From NCBI GenBank assembly GCA_041397725.1, contig JAWKVZ010000001.1:558001-622000 (forward strand): a stretch of DNA of 64,000 bases, given 5' to 3'. Below the pieces are notes generated by a model, which was not told the DNA's origin, did not search any database, and saw only the letters and a program-made list of their open reading frames with translations. The position numbers and the translations under genes were made by a program. The stretch is from JAGRKR01 sp041397725 (GTDB taxonomy: Bacteria > Pseudomonadota > Alphaproteobacteria > Rhizobiales > Hyphomicrobiaceae). This document shows, piece after piece, positions 56,720 through 64,000 of the stretch. The stretch's first letter is position 1. The number at the start of each line of letters is the position of its first letter.

Positions 56720-57805
56720 ATGAGCATTGTCGTCAAAGATCTCGTGAAGTCCTATGGCTCGAACAAGGTCGTGCATGCGATCTCGTTCAGCCTCGAGCAG
56801 GGCGAGTTCGTCGGGCTGCTGGGGCCGAGCGGCTGCGGCAAGACGACGACCCTGCGATGCATCGCCGGTCTCGAGGACGCCAACGGCGGCACCATCAGCA
56901 TCGAGGGCGAGGTGGTCTCGGACCCCGCCAACGGCATCATGCGCCCCGCCCACAGCCGCAACGTCGGCATGGTGTTCCAGTCCTACGCCATCTGGCCCCA
57001 TATGACGGTTGCCCAGAACGTCGGCTTCCCCCTCACCATTCGCAAGATGGGCAAGAAGGAGGTCGCTGAGCGCGTCGACTGGGCGCTCGGCATCGTCGGC
57101 ATGCAGGAGCTCGCCGCGCGCCTGCCCTCCCAGCTCTCCGGTGGTCAGCAGCAGCGGGTGGCACTGGCTCGCGCCGTCGTCGGCCAGCCGCGCGTGCTGC
57201 TCTTCGACGAGCCGCTGTCCAACCTCGACGCCAAGCTGCGGGACGCCACGCGCGCCGAGATCCGCCGCCTGCAGCGCCAGCTCAACATTGCCGCCATCTA
57301 CGTCACGCACGACCAGGCGGAGGCGCTGTCGATGTCGGACCGGGTCATCGTCATGGATCGCGGCCACATCATGCAGGAAGGGCCTCCCAAGGACCTCTAT
57401 CGCCGTCCCGCCAATCGCTTCGTCGCCGATTTCGTCGGCGTCGCGAGCTTCGTCGAGGTGATGCCCACCGACGACAGCCTCGCCTGGCGCACACCCGACG
57501 GCACCACCATCCGTGTCGCCGAGCCAGCGCCCGCCACGTCGGCCGGCGGCGCCATGCAGCTCATGGTCCGCCCGGAAGCTGCGCTCCTGTCGCCGGCCTC
57601 CGCAGCGCCCGCCGGCGACGGCCGCAACGTGCTGCCGGGCCGCATCGTCGAGGCAAGCTACCTCGGCTCGCACACCGAGTATGTGGTCGAGATGGGCGGC
57701 AGCCGCGTCCGCATCCACTCGGGCGACGATCTCGAGCACGAGTCCGACGTGATCGTCTCCTTCGCCCCGACGGACGCGCAGCTCATCCCGATCTCGCGCG
57801 ACTGA
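56720..57805 (+). CDS. ABC importer ATPase (FbpC/PotA-like)
   Basis: 361 residues: Walker A GPSGCGKTTTL, Q-loop FQSYAIWPHMTVAQNV, signature LSGGQQQRVALARAV, Walker B LLFDEPLSNLDAK, switch His in VTHDQAEALSMSDR, then a C-terminal OB (TOBE) domain from about residue 240 that could regulate transport. Completes the importer. It ends in convergence with the VOC gene, with a 14-bp repeated segment (TACGGGGCCACGGA) in the gap. Confidence 0.94.
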   Translation: MSIVVKDLVKSYGSNKVVHAISFSLEQGEFVGLLGPSGCGKTTTLRCIAGLEDANGGTISIEGEVVSDPANGIMRPAHSRNVGMVFQSYAIWPHMTVAQNVGFPLTIRKMGKKEVAERVDWALGIVGMQELAARLPSQLSGGQQQRVALARAVVGQPRVLLFDEPLSNLDAKLRDATRAEIRRLQRQLNIAAIYVTHDQAEALSMSDRVIVMDRGHIMQEGPPKDLYRRPANRFVADFVGVASFVEVMPTDDSLAWRTPDGTTIRVAEPAPATSAGGAMQLMVRPEAALLSPASAAPAGDGRNVLPGRIVEASYLGSHTEYVVEMGGSRVRIHSGDDLEHESDVIVSFAPTDAQLIPISRD

Positions 57806-57863
57806 GGCTCGGGTACGGGGCCACGGATACGGGGCCTCTCGTCCAGGGACGGCGCCCGCACCC

Positions 57864-58796
57864 TTACGGCCGCTCGTCGAGGTGGAAGAGCACACCGCCC
57901 ATGCTGCGCGGGTGAATGAAGCCGATGCGTCCGGCGCGCGAGCCGGGCCGGCCCGTCTTGTCGATGAGGCCGACGCCCGCCGCATCCAGCCGCGCCAGCA
58001 CGCCGTCGATATCCGGCGTCTTCAGCGCCACGTGATGCAGTCCCGCCCCGCGGCTCGAGACGAACTTGGCGATGGCGCCCTGGTCCTGGCGGGTGGTGCC
58101 GGCAGCGCCATGATCGACGTGCCCGGACTGGCGCGGATCGAAATTCTGCAGGAACTCGAGGTCAGTGTCGCCGACCGTGACAAACGCGACGCGCAGGCCG
58201 CCCACCGGCACCGGGGGGCGCGTGTGATAGATGACGCCGTGCCTGTCGGAGGTGAAGCTCTCGACGGGGATCATCACCTCCATGTCGGTCTGCTGGCTCT
58301 CCAGCGGCCGGCCGAGCTGTCCGCACCACGCGGCCACGGCCGCACGATTGTCGGCGCTGGCGATGCCGAGATGATCGATGCGCTCGATCGCCTCGCTGCG
58401 GCCCGTCGGCAGCCCGAGCGGCTCTGTGAGCAGCGTGCGCACGCCCGAGAGCCGGCTGGCATCGAGCGCCACAGTACGCCGGCCGCCAAGCCCGACGCGC
58501 GACGCCGCGCCGGCCTGCGCCACGCCGGCCTTGGCGGCGGCCGCCTGCCCTTCGCCGAGGTCCGCGACCGCGAGCGCGACATGGTGCACCCCCGGCCGCT
58601 CCTCGCCCTCCACCAGCGCGTGCCCCGCCGGCACCAGGGCGAGTGCGCTTTCTCCGACGCTGAACACGGGGATGGTCGTCCCCTGCCCGGCATCGACGTC
58701 CGTGCGCACGAGGCCGAGATCGCGTCCGAGAACACGCGCCGGGGCCTCCTGATCCCTCACGACGAGAGCGACGTAGGCGAGCTTGTCTCCGATCAT
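57864..58796 (-). CDS. Two-domain VOC (glyoxalase-fold) protein
   Basis: 310 residues with two vicinal-oxygen-chelate domains: KLAYVALVVRDQEA and GVHHVALAVADLGEG in the first, RIDHLGIASADNRAAV and GLHHVALKTPDIDGVLARL in the second, plus a terminal HPRSMGGVLFHLDE. Metal-binding His/Glu are present. Similar to methylmalonyl-CoA epimerase or dioxygenases of the fold. The start overlaps the CoA-transferase stop (TGATG), so the two act together, perhaps on a CoA-linked intermediate. Confidence 0.82.
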   Translation of the reverse strand: MIGDKLAYVALVVRDQEAPARVLGRDLGLVRTDVDAGQGTTIPVFSVGESALALVPAGHALVEGEERPGVHHVALAVADLGEGQAAAAKAGVAQAGAASRVGLGGRRTVALDASRLSGVRTLLTEPLGLPTGRSEAIERIDHLGIASADNRAAVAAWCGQLGRPLESQQTDMEVMIPVESFTSDRHGVIYHTRPPVPVGGLRVAFVTVGDTDLEFLQNFDPRQSGHVDHGAAGTTRQDQGAIAKFVSSRGAGLHHVALKTPDIDGVLARLDAAGVGLIDKTGRPGSRAGRIGFIHPRSMGGVLFHLDERP

Positions 58797-60004
58797 CAGG
58801 CGTTCTCCTCGGCTTGCATGACCACGCCGGCGGCGACCAGTTCGCCGACCCGTGCCGGATCTATCCCCCAGTCCTCGAGTGCGGCCGTGCTGTGCTCCCC
58901 GAGGAGCGGCGGTGGCGTGCGCACCGAGCGTCCGGCCATCGCGTCGAGCCGCAGAGGGTTCGACAACAGGCGCAGCTCGCCGATGTGCGGATGGGTGACC
59001 GTCTCGACCATGCCGCAATGGCGCACCTGCGGGTCGTCGAACACCTCGGCCATGTCGTAGATCGGCCCGGCCGGCAGCCCGAGCTTGACGAGCGCGTTGA
59101 CCCATTCGAGCCTCGGCCGCGCCGCGAAGCGCTCGTTGAGCGCCGCCTTCACTACCTCGCGGTTCTTCATGCGCACGGTATTGTCGGCAAAGTCGGGATG
59201 GCGCGCCAGATCCTCGCGCCCGACGAGCGTGCAGAGCTTGCGCCACATGTCGTCCGTGGCCGCCGCCATGTTGAACGGACCGTCGCTCGCCTGGAAGGTA
59301 CCATAGGGGCAGATGACCGGATGGTCGTTGCCGATGCGCGCCGGCGCGTCGGCGACGCTCAGCCAGCGCTGCCCCTGGATGTTGAGCATGCCGACCAGCC
59401 CGGCCAGCAACGAGGTCTCGACCCGCTGGCCGCGCCCGCTCTGTTGACGCTGCACGACGGCGGCCTGCACGCCGATGGCCGCCCACATGCCGGCGCAGAC
59501 GTCGCCAATCGGCAGTCCGACGCGGATGGGACCGGAGCTCTCCGTCCCGGTGATGCTCATGAAGCCCGACATGCCCTGGGCGATCTGATCGACGCCCGGC
59601 CAGTCGCCGTAAGGCCCGTCGCGCCCGAAGCCGGTGATATTGGCGTAGATCAGGCGCGGATTGGCCGCCATCAGCGTCTCGGCGTCGAGCCCCATACCCT
59701 CCATCGTGCCCGGCTTGAAGTTCTCGATCAGCACGTCGGCCTGCAGCGCCAGGTCGCGCAGAAGCTCCACTGCGCGCGGCTCGCGGAAACTCAAAGCCAC
59801 ACTGCGCTTGTTGCGATTGATGCTGAGGTAATAGGCGCTGGTGCCGTGATCGAACGGCCCCCAGGCACGCGTCATCTCGCCTTTCGGCGTCGGTTCCACC
59901 TTGACCACGTCGGCGCCGAGATCGGCGAGGATCATGGCGCAGTAGGGACCGGCCAAGGCGCGCGTCAGATCGAGCACGCGCAACCCCTCGAGCGGCAGGC
60001 TCAT
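58796..60004 (-). CDS. CaiB/BaiF family CoA-transferase
   Basis: Class III CoA-transferase moving CoA between carboxylic acids. 402 residues; LPLEGLRVLDLTRALAGPYCAMILADLGADVVKVEP (in parts) and SINRNKRSVALSFREP are the family opening, VLIENFKPGTMEGMGLDAETL holds the catalytic Asp region, DQIAQGMSGFMSITG and IGDVCAGMWAAIGVQAA follow. Substrate unknown. Divergent from the branched-chain-type importer, so it may activate the acid imported by it. Confidence 0.93.
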   Translation of the reverse strand: MSLPLEGLRVLDLTRALAGPYCAMILADLGADVVKVEPTPKGEMTRAWGPFDHGTSAYYLSINRNKRSVALSFREPRAVELLRDLALQADVLIENFKPGTMEGMGLDAETLMAANPRLIYANITGFGRDGPYGDWPGVDQIAQGMSGFMSITGTESSGPIRVGLPIGDVCAGMWAAIGVQAAVVQRQQSGRGQRVETSLLAGLVGMLNIQGQRWLSVADAPARIGNDHPVICPYGTFQASDGPFNMAAATDDMWRKLCTLVGREDLARHPDFADNTVRMKNREVVKAALNERFAARPRLEWVNALVKLGLPAGPIYDMAEVFDDPQVRHCGMVETVTHPHIGELRLLSNPLRLDAMAGRSVRTPPPLLGEHSTAALEDWGIDPARVGELVAAGVVMQAEENA

Positions 60005-60103
60005 CGCTCCTCCCCGTCGTCGTTTCTCCCGGCGGCCGGTCGAGCGGCCACACTTGCCCCGGCAGTTATCCAGACCCCAACCCGCATTGCAAGACCGGTA
60101 GCA

Positions 60104-60121
60104 CTGACAAAACCTTGTCAG
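60104..60121. promoter_or_regulatory. 18-bp palindrome in the CoA-transferase/importer promoter
   Basis: CTGACAAAACCTTGTCAG: perfect 7-bp arms around AACC. It lies 100 bp from the CoA-transferase start and 141 bp before the binding-protein start, a natural place for an operator of both units. The regulator is not identified. Confidence 0.5.
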
Positions 60122-60161
60122 AGGGAGAGCGCCTGCACTAAGCTCTGGACTGTGCCGGTCA

Positions 60162-60175
60162 TTCTAAACTTAGAA
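60162..60175. promoter_or_regulatory. 14-bp palindrome before the binding-protein gene
   Basis: TTCTAA-AC-TTAGAA, perfect 6-bp arms in an AT-rich stretch of the same divergent gap. Different in sequence from the 60104 palindrome, so two regulators or a regulator and a promoter element may overlap. Confidence 0.45.
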
Positions 60176-60261
60176 CAAGCTGACCGGGCATCGATTTGCA
60201 GCCGCCGAAGGGCTCGGGAACGCGCGCGCTGTTTGAACCCTGCAACACGGGAGGCGTAGTT

Positions 60262-61413
60262 ATGACATCAAAACTGAAGCGGCCGCTGCTCGCAGCCGTT
60301 TTCGCGACCGCCATGGCGGGACCGGCGATTGCCCAGGACGTCATCGTCATCGGCGTGTCGCAACCGTTGACGGGCGCTGTCGCGGCATCCGGCAACTACG
60401 TCGTGCAAGGCGCCAAGATCGCCGAGGACGCAATCAACGCCAAGGGCGGCGTGCTCGGCAAGAAGATCCGGCTCATCATCGAGGACAACAAGTCGAATCC
60501 GACCGAAGCCGTCGCCACGGCCGAGAAGCTCATCGTCAAGGACAAGGTTCCCGTGCTGATGGGCGCCTGGAGCTCGACCTACACGCTCGCCGTCATGCCC
60601 AAGCTTATGGAGTACGGCGTGCCGATGGTCGTCGAGACGTCCTCGTCCGGCAAGATCACGACGTCGGGCAACCCGTGGATCTTCCGCATCAGCCCGACCT
60701 CCGAGATGGAGGCCAAGGCCTTCGCCGCGATGGTCGCAAAGTTCGGCATCAAGAAGGCCGACTTCCTCTCCGTCAACAACGACTGGGGCCGCGGTGCCGC
60801 TGGCGAGTTCTCCAAGATGCTCAAGTCCAAGGGCATCAAGGTCGGCGCCATGGAGACGATGGACCCCAAGGCCACCGACATCTCGGCACAGCTCGCCAAG
60901 ATCAAGGCCTCGGGTGGCGACACGCTGTTCGTGACGACAGGCGTCGAGCAGATCACGCTCATCCTCAAGCAGGCCAAGGAGCAGAAGCTCACCCACAAGA
61001 TCATCACGACGGGTGGCTCGTCCTCGCCTGACCAGCTCATCGCCCAGGCCGGTGCGGCCGCCGACGGCTCGATGCATCTGCTGTTCTTCGCGCCCTGGTT
61101 CCCCGAGGCGGCACCGAACCCCGACGTGGCCAAGGCTTTCGTCGCCGAATGGAAGAAGCGCGGGCACAACTTTGCCGGCCTTACCGAAGGCTTCCGCGGC
61201 TACGACGGCATCCTGACCATTGCGGCGGGCATCCAGGCCGCCGGCAAGGCGGACCCCAAGGCGATCCAGAAGGCGCTCTGGGGCGTGAAGGTGAAGGGCG
61301 TCAACGGCCCCATCTCCTTCATCAAGCAGGGACCGAAGGGCCGCGAAAGCGCGCAGAACGTGCCCAACATCTATGTCGTCAAGATCGTTGGCGGCAAGAT
61401 CACGAAGTTCTAG
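60262..61413 (+). CDS. Branched-chain-type ABC importer binding protein (LivK-like)
   Basis: 383 residues. Signal peptide MTSKLKRPLLAAVFATAMAGPAIAQ, then the type I periplasmic fold of the LivJ/LivK family: VIVIGVSQPLTGAVAASGNYVV, GGVLGKKIRLIIEDNKSNP, GAWSSTYTLAVMPKLMEYGVP and NNDWGRGAAGEF. This family binds leucine, but also amides, urea and aromatic acids; the substrate cannot be told. ATG 60262 has GGGAGG upstream. Followed by permease genes after a strong hairpin. Confidence 0.92.
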   Translation: MTSKLKRPLLAAVFATAMAGPAIAQDVIVIGVSQPLTGAVAASGNYVVQGAKIAEDAINAKGGVLGKKIRLIIEDNKSNPTEAVATAEKLIVKDKVPVLMGAWSSTYTLAVMPKLMEYGVPMVVETSSSGKITTSGNPWIFRISPTSEMEAKAFAAMVAKFGIKKADFLSVNNDWGRGAAGEFSKMLKSKGIKVGAMETMDPKATDISAQLAKIKASGGDTLFVTTGVEQITLILKQAKEQKLTHKIITTGGSSSPDQLIAQAGAAADGSMHLLFFAPWFPEAAPNPDVAKAFVAEWKKRGHNFAGLTEGFRGYDGILTIAAGIQAAGKADPKAIQKALWGVKVKGVNGPISFIKQGPKGRESAQNVPNIYVVKIVGGKITKF

Positions 61414-61423
61414 GGCGTGCATG

Positions 61424-61459
61424 CCCGAGGTGGAGGCGTCCGCACGCTTCCATCTCGGG
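61424..61459 (+). terminator. 16-bp hairpin behind the binding-protein gene
   Basis: CCCGAG-G-TGGA-G-GCGT, loop CCGC, ACGC-T-TCCA-T-CTCGGG: 16 paired positions including two G-U pairs in the RNA, starting 10 bases behind the stop. No T-run follows, so partial termination or mRNA stabilisation is likelier than full stop, since the permease genes depend on read-through. Confidence 0.55.
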
Positions 61460-61726
61460 TCTTGACCGCACTCAGTCTCATGGAGCCGGAGTGTCGGGGA
61501 CGGCTTAGATGGCGCGCGAAGGCGTCACCATCGAAGCTGATCACACACTCGCATCGCGCACGGGCGCGTCACCGTCCTGCTCGGGCTGCTGCGGCAGCTT
61601 TTCCTGGACGGGATGCGCCTCGCTCCGACGCGTAGCGGGCCGGTGTCGCCCTGACCGGCAGCAGCGTGCCGGAACCGGTGCGCGGACGGTTCGCCAGCCA
61701 TCATTTGCGCCGGGGGGCGCAGCGCC
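61460..61726. other. Rest of the 313-bp gap before the permease genes
   Basis: The gap 61414-61726 contains the hairpin at 61424-61459 and otherwise nothing that I recognise. Short open frames have no homology that I know. Confidence 0.4.
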
Positions 61727-62599
61727 TTGGACCAGCTACTCCAGCACGCCCTGAACGCCTTGATCCTCGGAGGCACCTATGCCCTGCTCGGCATCGGCCT
61801 GACCCTCATCTTCGGCATCATGCGCGTGGTCAACTTCACGCACGGCGAGCTCTACGCCTTCGGCGCCTACATGATGTACATGCTCGTGATGAAGCTCGGC
61901 CTCAACTTCTTCGCCGCGCTGGTGTTCTCGGTCATCCTCGGCATCGCGCTCGGCGCGCTCATCGAGCTGGTGCTGTTGAGCCGGCTGCGCGGCGCCGACA
62001 TCGACACCACCATGCTCGTGATGATCGGCGCCTGGATCACGATGCAGAACATCGAGCAGCTCGTCTGGTCGGGCGTCGCCAAGTCGATCACCAGTCCCTT
62101 TCCGGCGGCGCCACTGACGCTCGGTGCGGTGTCGGTCTCCTGGATTCGTGTGTTCGTGCTGGTGACGGCGCTGGCGCTGATCGTCGCAACCTACGCGCTG
62201 ATCCAACGTACGAAGCTCGGCAAGGCCATGCGCGCGACCTTCCAGGACCGCGACACCGCGCAGCTCATGGGCATCGACGTCAATCGCATCTACATGGCGA
62301 CGTTCGCCCTCGGCTCGGGTCTGGCGGCGGCTGCCGGCGCCCTGCTCGGCCCGGTCTTCGTGGTGACGCCGACGATGGGCGATCTCGCCTCGCTCAAGGC
62401 GTTCGCCATCGTCATTCTGGGCGGGCTCGGCAGCGTCGTCGGGGCCACCGTCGGCGGCTTCATTCTCGCCTTCATCGAGGAGCTCGGCGCCGGCTACATC
62501 TCCTCCGGCTACCGTGATGCAATGGGCTTCCTACTCATCATGCTCATCCTGATCTTCAAGCCGACAGGCCTATTCGCCCAGAAGGAGCGCATCGGGTGA
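61727..62599 (+). CDS. Branched-chain-type ABC permease (LivH-like)
   Basis: 290 residues, about eight membrane helices. LNALILGGTYALLGIGLTLIFGIMRVVNFTHGE (in parts) is the family N-terminus, and GLGSVVGATVGGFILAFIEE the conserved C-terminal segment; KLGKAMRATFQDRDTAQLMGID holds the ATPase-contact loop. TTG 61727 is the only start near the first helix, 7 nt behind a G-rich run. Ends in a GTGA overlap with the next permease. Confidence 0.92.
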   Translation: MDQLLQHALNALILGGTYALLGIGLTLIFGIMRVVNFTHGELYAFGAYMMYMLVMKLGLNFFAALVFSVILGIALGALIELVLLSRLRGADIDTTMLVMIGAWITMQNIEQLVWSGVAKSITSPFPAAPLTLGAVSVSWIRVFVLVTALALIVATYALIQRTKLGKAMRATFQDRDTAQLMGIDVNRIYMATFALGSGLAAAAGALLGPVFVVTPTMGDLASLKAFAIVILGGLGSVVGATVGGFILAFIEELGAGYISSGYRDAMGFLLIMLILIFKPTGLFAQKERIG

Positions 62600-63681
62600 C
62601 GCGCGCTCTGACCATCGCCTGGCTGCTCCTGCTCGCCTCCGTGCCGCTCTGGCTGGACAGCCTCTATATCCTGCACGTGCTCATCACGACCGGCATCTTC
62701 ATCATCGCCGCGATGAGTCTCAACCTGCTGCTCGGCTATACCGGTCAGCTCTCGCTCGGCCATGTGGCGTTCTTCGGGATCGGCGCCTACGCCAGCTCGC
62801 TCGCCTCGCTCGGCTTCGAGGTGCATCTGCTGGCCGATGTCGACCTGCCGCTCGGCAGCCTCGCCATTCCGCTGATGCGTCAGTTCCTCGTGAAGGTCGA
62901 GCCGCAGCCCGTCTGGCTCTCGATGATCATTGCAGTGTTCGTCGCCGCGCTCTGCGGCTGGTTCATCGGCAAGATCGCGTTCCGCGTGCGCGGCGCCTAT
63001 TTCGTCATCGTCACCGTCAGCTTCGCCGAGGTCGTGCGACTTGTCGCCCTCAACTGGATCGAGCTGACCCAGGGACCGATGGCGCTCAACAACATCCCGC
63101 CGCTGACATTGTGGCTTCCAGGGCTCGGCGAGCTGACCTTCTGGAAGAAGCCGGCCAACTACTACGTGGTGCTGGTGGTCGGCGTGCTCGCCTACGTGCT
63201 GATCCGGCGGCTGGTCCACTCGCGCGCCGGACGCGCCATGATCGCGCTGCGCGAGAACGAGCCGCTCGCCACCTCGGTCGGCGTCGACGTCACGCGCTAC
63301 CTCGTGCTCGCCACGGTGATCTCGGCGGCGATCGCCGGCAGCGCCGGGGCCATCTACGCCCACTACATCCGCATCGTCGATCCCGACATCTTCCTGTTCG
63401 TCTACACCGTGACGATGGTCATCATGGTCGTGACAGGGGGCAAGGGCACGCTGGCCGGCCCGATCGTCGGGGGCATCATCTTCGGCCTGCTGCCCGAGGT
63501 GCTGCGCGCCTTCAGGTCTCCACCGGAGGTGCAGTGGATGCTCTACGGCGTGCTGATGATCCTGGTGGTCTATCTCCTGCCGGAAGGCATCGTGCCGGCG
63601 GTGCGGCGCTGGTGGCAGGATCGCACCGCGCCGCGGCCGGCGGTGGACGAGCCGCAACCAGCGTCCGGAGGCACGAAATGA
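62596..63681 (+). CDS. Branched-chain-type ABC permease (LivM-like)
   Basis: 361 residues, about ten helices. AAMSLNLLLGYTGQLSLGHVAFFGIGAY is the family hallmark; SRAGRAMIALRENEPLATSVGVDV is the contact loop; GGKGTLAGPIVGGIIFGLLPE closes the core. GTG 62596 overlaps the LivH-like stop, and its stop overlaps the next ATG (ATGA), so translation is coupled through the operon. Confidence 0.93.
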   Translation: MTRALTIAWLLLLASVPLWLDSLYILHVLITTGIFIIAAMSLNLLLGYTGQLSLGHVAFFGIGAYASSLASLGFEVHLLADVDLPLGSLAIPLMRQFLVKVEPQPVWLSMIIAVFVAALCGWFIGKIAFRVRGAYFVIVTVSFAEVVRLVALNWIELTQGPMALNNIPPLTLWLPGLGELTFWKKPANYYVVLVVGVLAYVLIRRLVHSRAGRAMIALRENEPLATSVGVDVTRYLVLATVISAAIAGSAGAIYAHYIRIVDPDIFLFVYTVTMVIMVVTGGKGTLAGPIVGGIIFGLLPEVLRAFRSPPEVQWMLYGVLMILVVYLLPEGIVPAVRRWWQDRTAPRPAVDEPQPASGGTK

Positions 63682-64000
63682 CCGCCCCCCCGGCCACGCC
63701 TCCGCCCGGCGCCAAGGTCGCACTCGCCGTCGAGCAACTGTCCATCCGCTTCGGCGGCCTGCTCGCCGTCGAGGATCTGACCTTCGTCGTTCGCGAGGGC
63801 GAGGTTCTCTCCCTGATCGGACCGAACGGCGCCGGCAAGACCAGCGCCTTCAATGCCATCACCGGCTACATCCAGGCCGCCAGCGGCAGCGTCCGCTACC
63901 GGGGCACGCTGCTCAACGGTCTCCGCCCCAACCAGGTCGCCGACCTCGGCGTCGTGCGCACCTTCCAGAAGACCTCGGTCTTCTCCGGCCAGAGCGTGCT
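63678..64000 (+). CDS. Branched-chain-type ABC ATPase (LivG-like), 3' end outside window
   Basis: The first 107 residues are visible: LSIRFGGLLAVEDLTF, Walker A GPNGAGKTSAFNAITGY, and the Q-loop beginning VVRTFQKTSVFSGQ. LivG proteins are about 250 residues, so more than half is missing. The ATG overlaps the LivM-like stop. A LivF-type ATPase would be expected beyond the window. Confidence 0.92.
   Translation, partial: MTAPPATPPPGAKVALAVEQLSIRFGGLLAVEDLTFVVREGEVLSLIGPNGAGKTSAFNAITGYIQAASGSVRYRGTLLNGLRPNQVADLGVVRTFQKTSVFSGQSV

Noticed and set aside
53761..57805. The importer as a plain Fe(III) system because of its FbpABC similarity
   Set aside because: The binding protein lacks the double tyrosine, and the setting (GntR, PrpF) points to organic acids; left open rather than called an iron transporter.

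Overview
The window is GC-rich, densely packed chromosomal DNA. It looks like an alphaproteobacterium of the order Hyphomicrobiales (Rhizobiales). The reasons are the gene order tolQRAB-pal-cpoB-tilS-ftsH-folP-glmM, the serC-serA pair behind a structured leader, porin-like 25/31-kDa outer membrane proteins, a large hendecad-repeat membrane protein resembling the rhizobial growth-pole-ring protein, and an alphaproteobacterial type of NsrR. The genus cannot be told from the sequence. No tRNA, rRNA, prophage, insertion sequence or CRISPR array was seen.

Layout. 1-5.7 kb: the tail of a secreted protein, an acyl-CoA dehydrogenase, a small membrane protein, a CelD/BcsL-type acetyltransferase, a 73-bp repeat array, a ferredoxin reductase with a 2Fe-2S ferredoxin, and a lone Hpt protein. 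6.1-9.1 kb: the 1001-residue coiled-coil membrane protein. 9.1-11.1 kb: a nitric-oxide-type module (2Fe-2S protein, NnrS C-terminal remnant, group III truncated haemoglobin) divergent from nsrR and a DUF454 gene. 11.1-22.6 kb: purA, two overlapping EamA transporters, a YdhR-like protein, a MuiA-family protein, serC-serA and two outer-membrane barrels.

22.7-40.4 kb: a long minus-strand envelope/housekeeping block read as ruvB, phosphoesterase, ybgC, carbonic anhydrase, tolQRAB, a small lipoprotein, pal, a second Pal-like protein, cpoB, tilS, ftsH, folP, glmM. It couples outer-membrane constriction (Tol-Pal), peptidoglycan precursor supply (GlmM), folate synthesis and membrane proteolysis (FtsH, behind a likely heat-shock promoter).

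40.5-64 kb: an accessory metabolic and transport region. It holds an RraA-like/HpaI-aldolase pair, an RND efflux pump, an ABC-ATPase/racemase/EamA operon, an MFS pump, a PrpF isomerase divergent from a GntR regulator that precedes a complete FbpABC-like importer, a CoA-transferase/VOC pair, and a divergent branched-chain-amino-acid-type ABC importer that runs off the right edge. Together this region looks like uptake and catabolism of organic acids whose identity the sequence does not reveal.

Most notable: the globin/NnrS-remnant/ferredoxin module with its operator region; 15 uninterrupted 11-residue repeats in the large polar-type protein; a palindromic repeat family at gene ends; a soluble Pal paralogue and an unlisted 45-residue lipoprotein inside the Tol-Pal cluster; palindromic operators in two divergent promoters of the catabolic region; and strong hairpins directly behind both complete solute-binding-protein genes.
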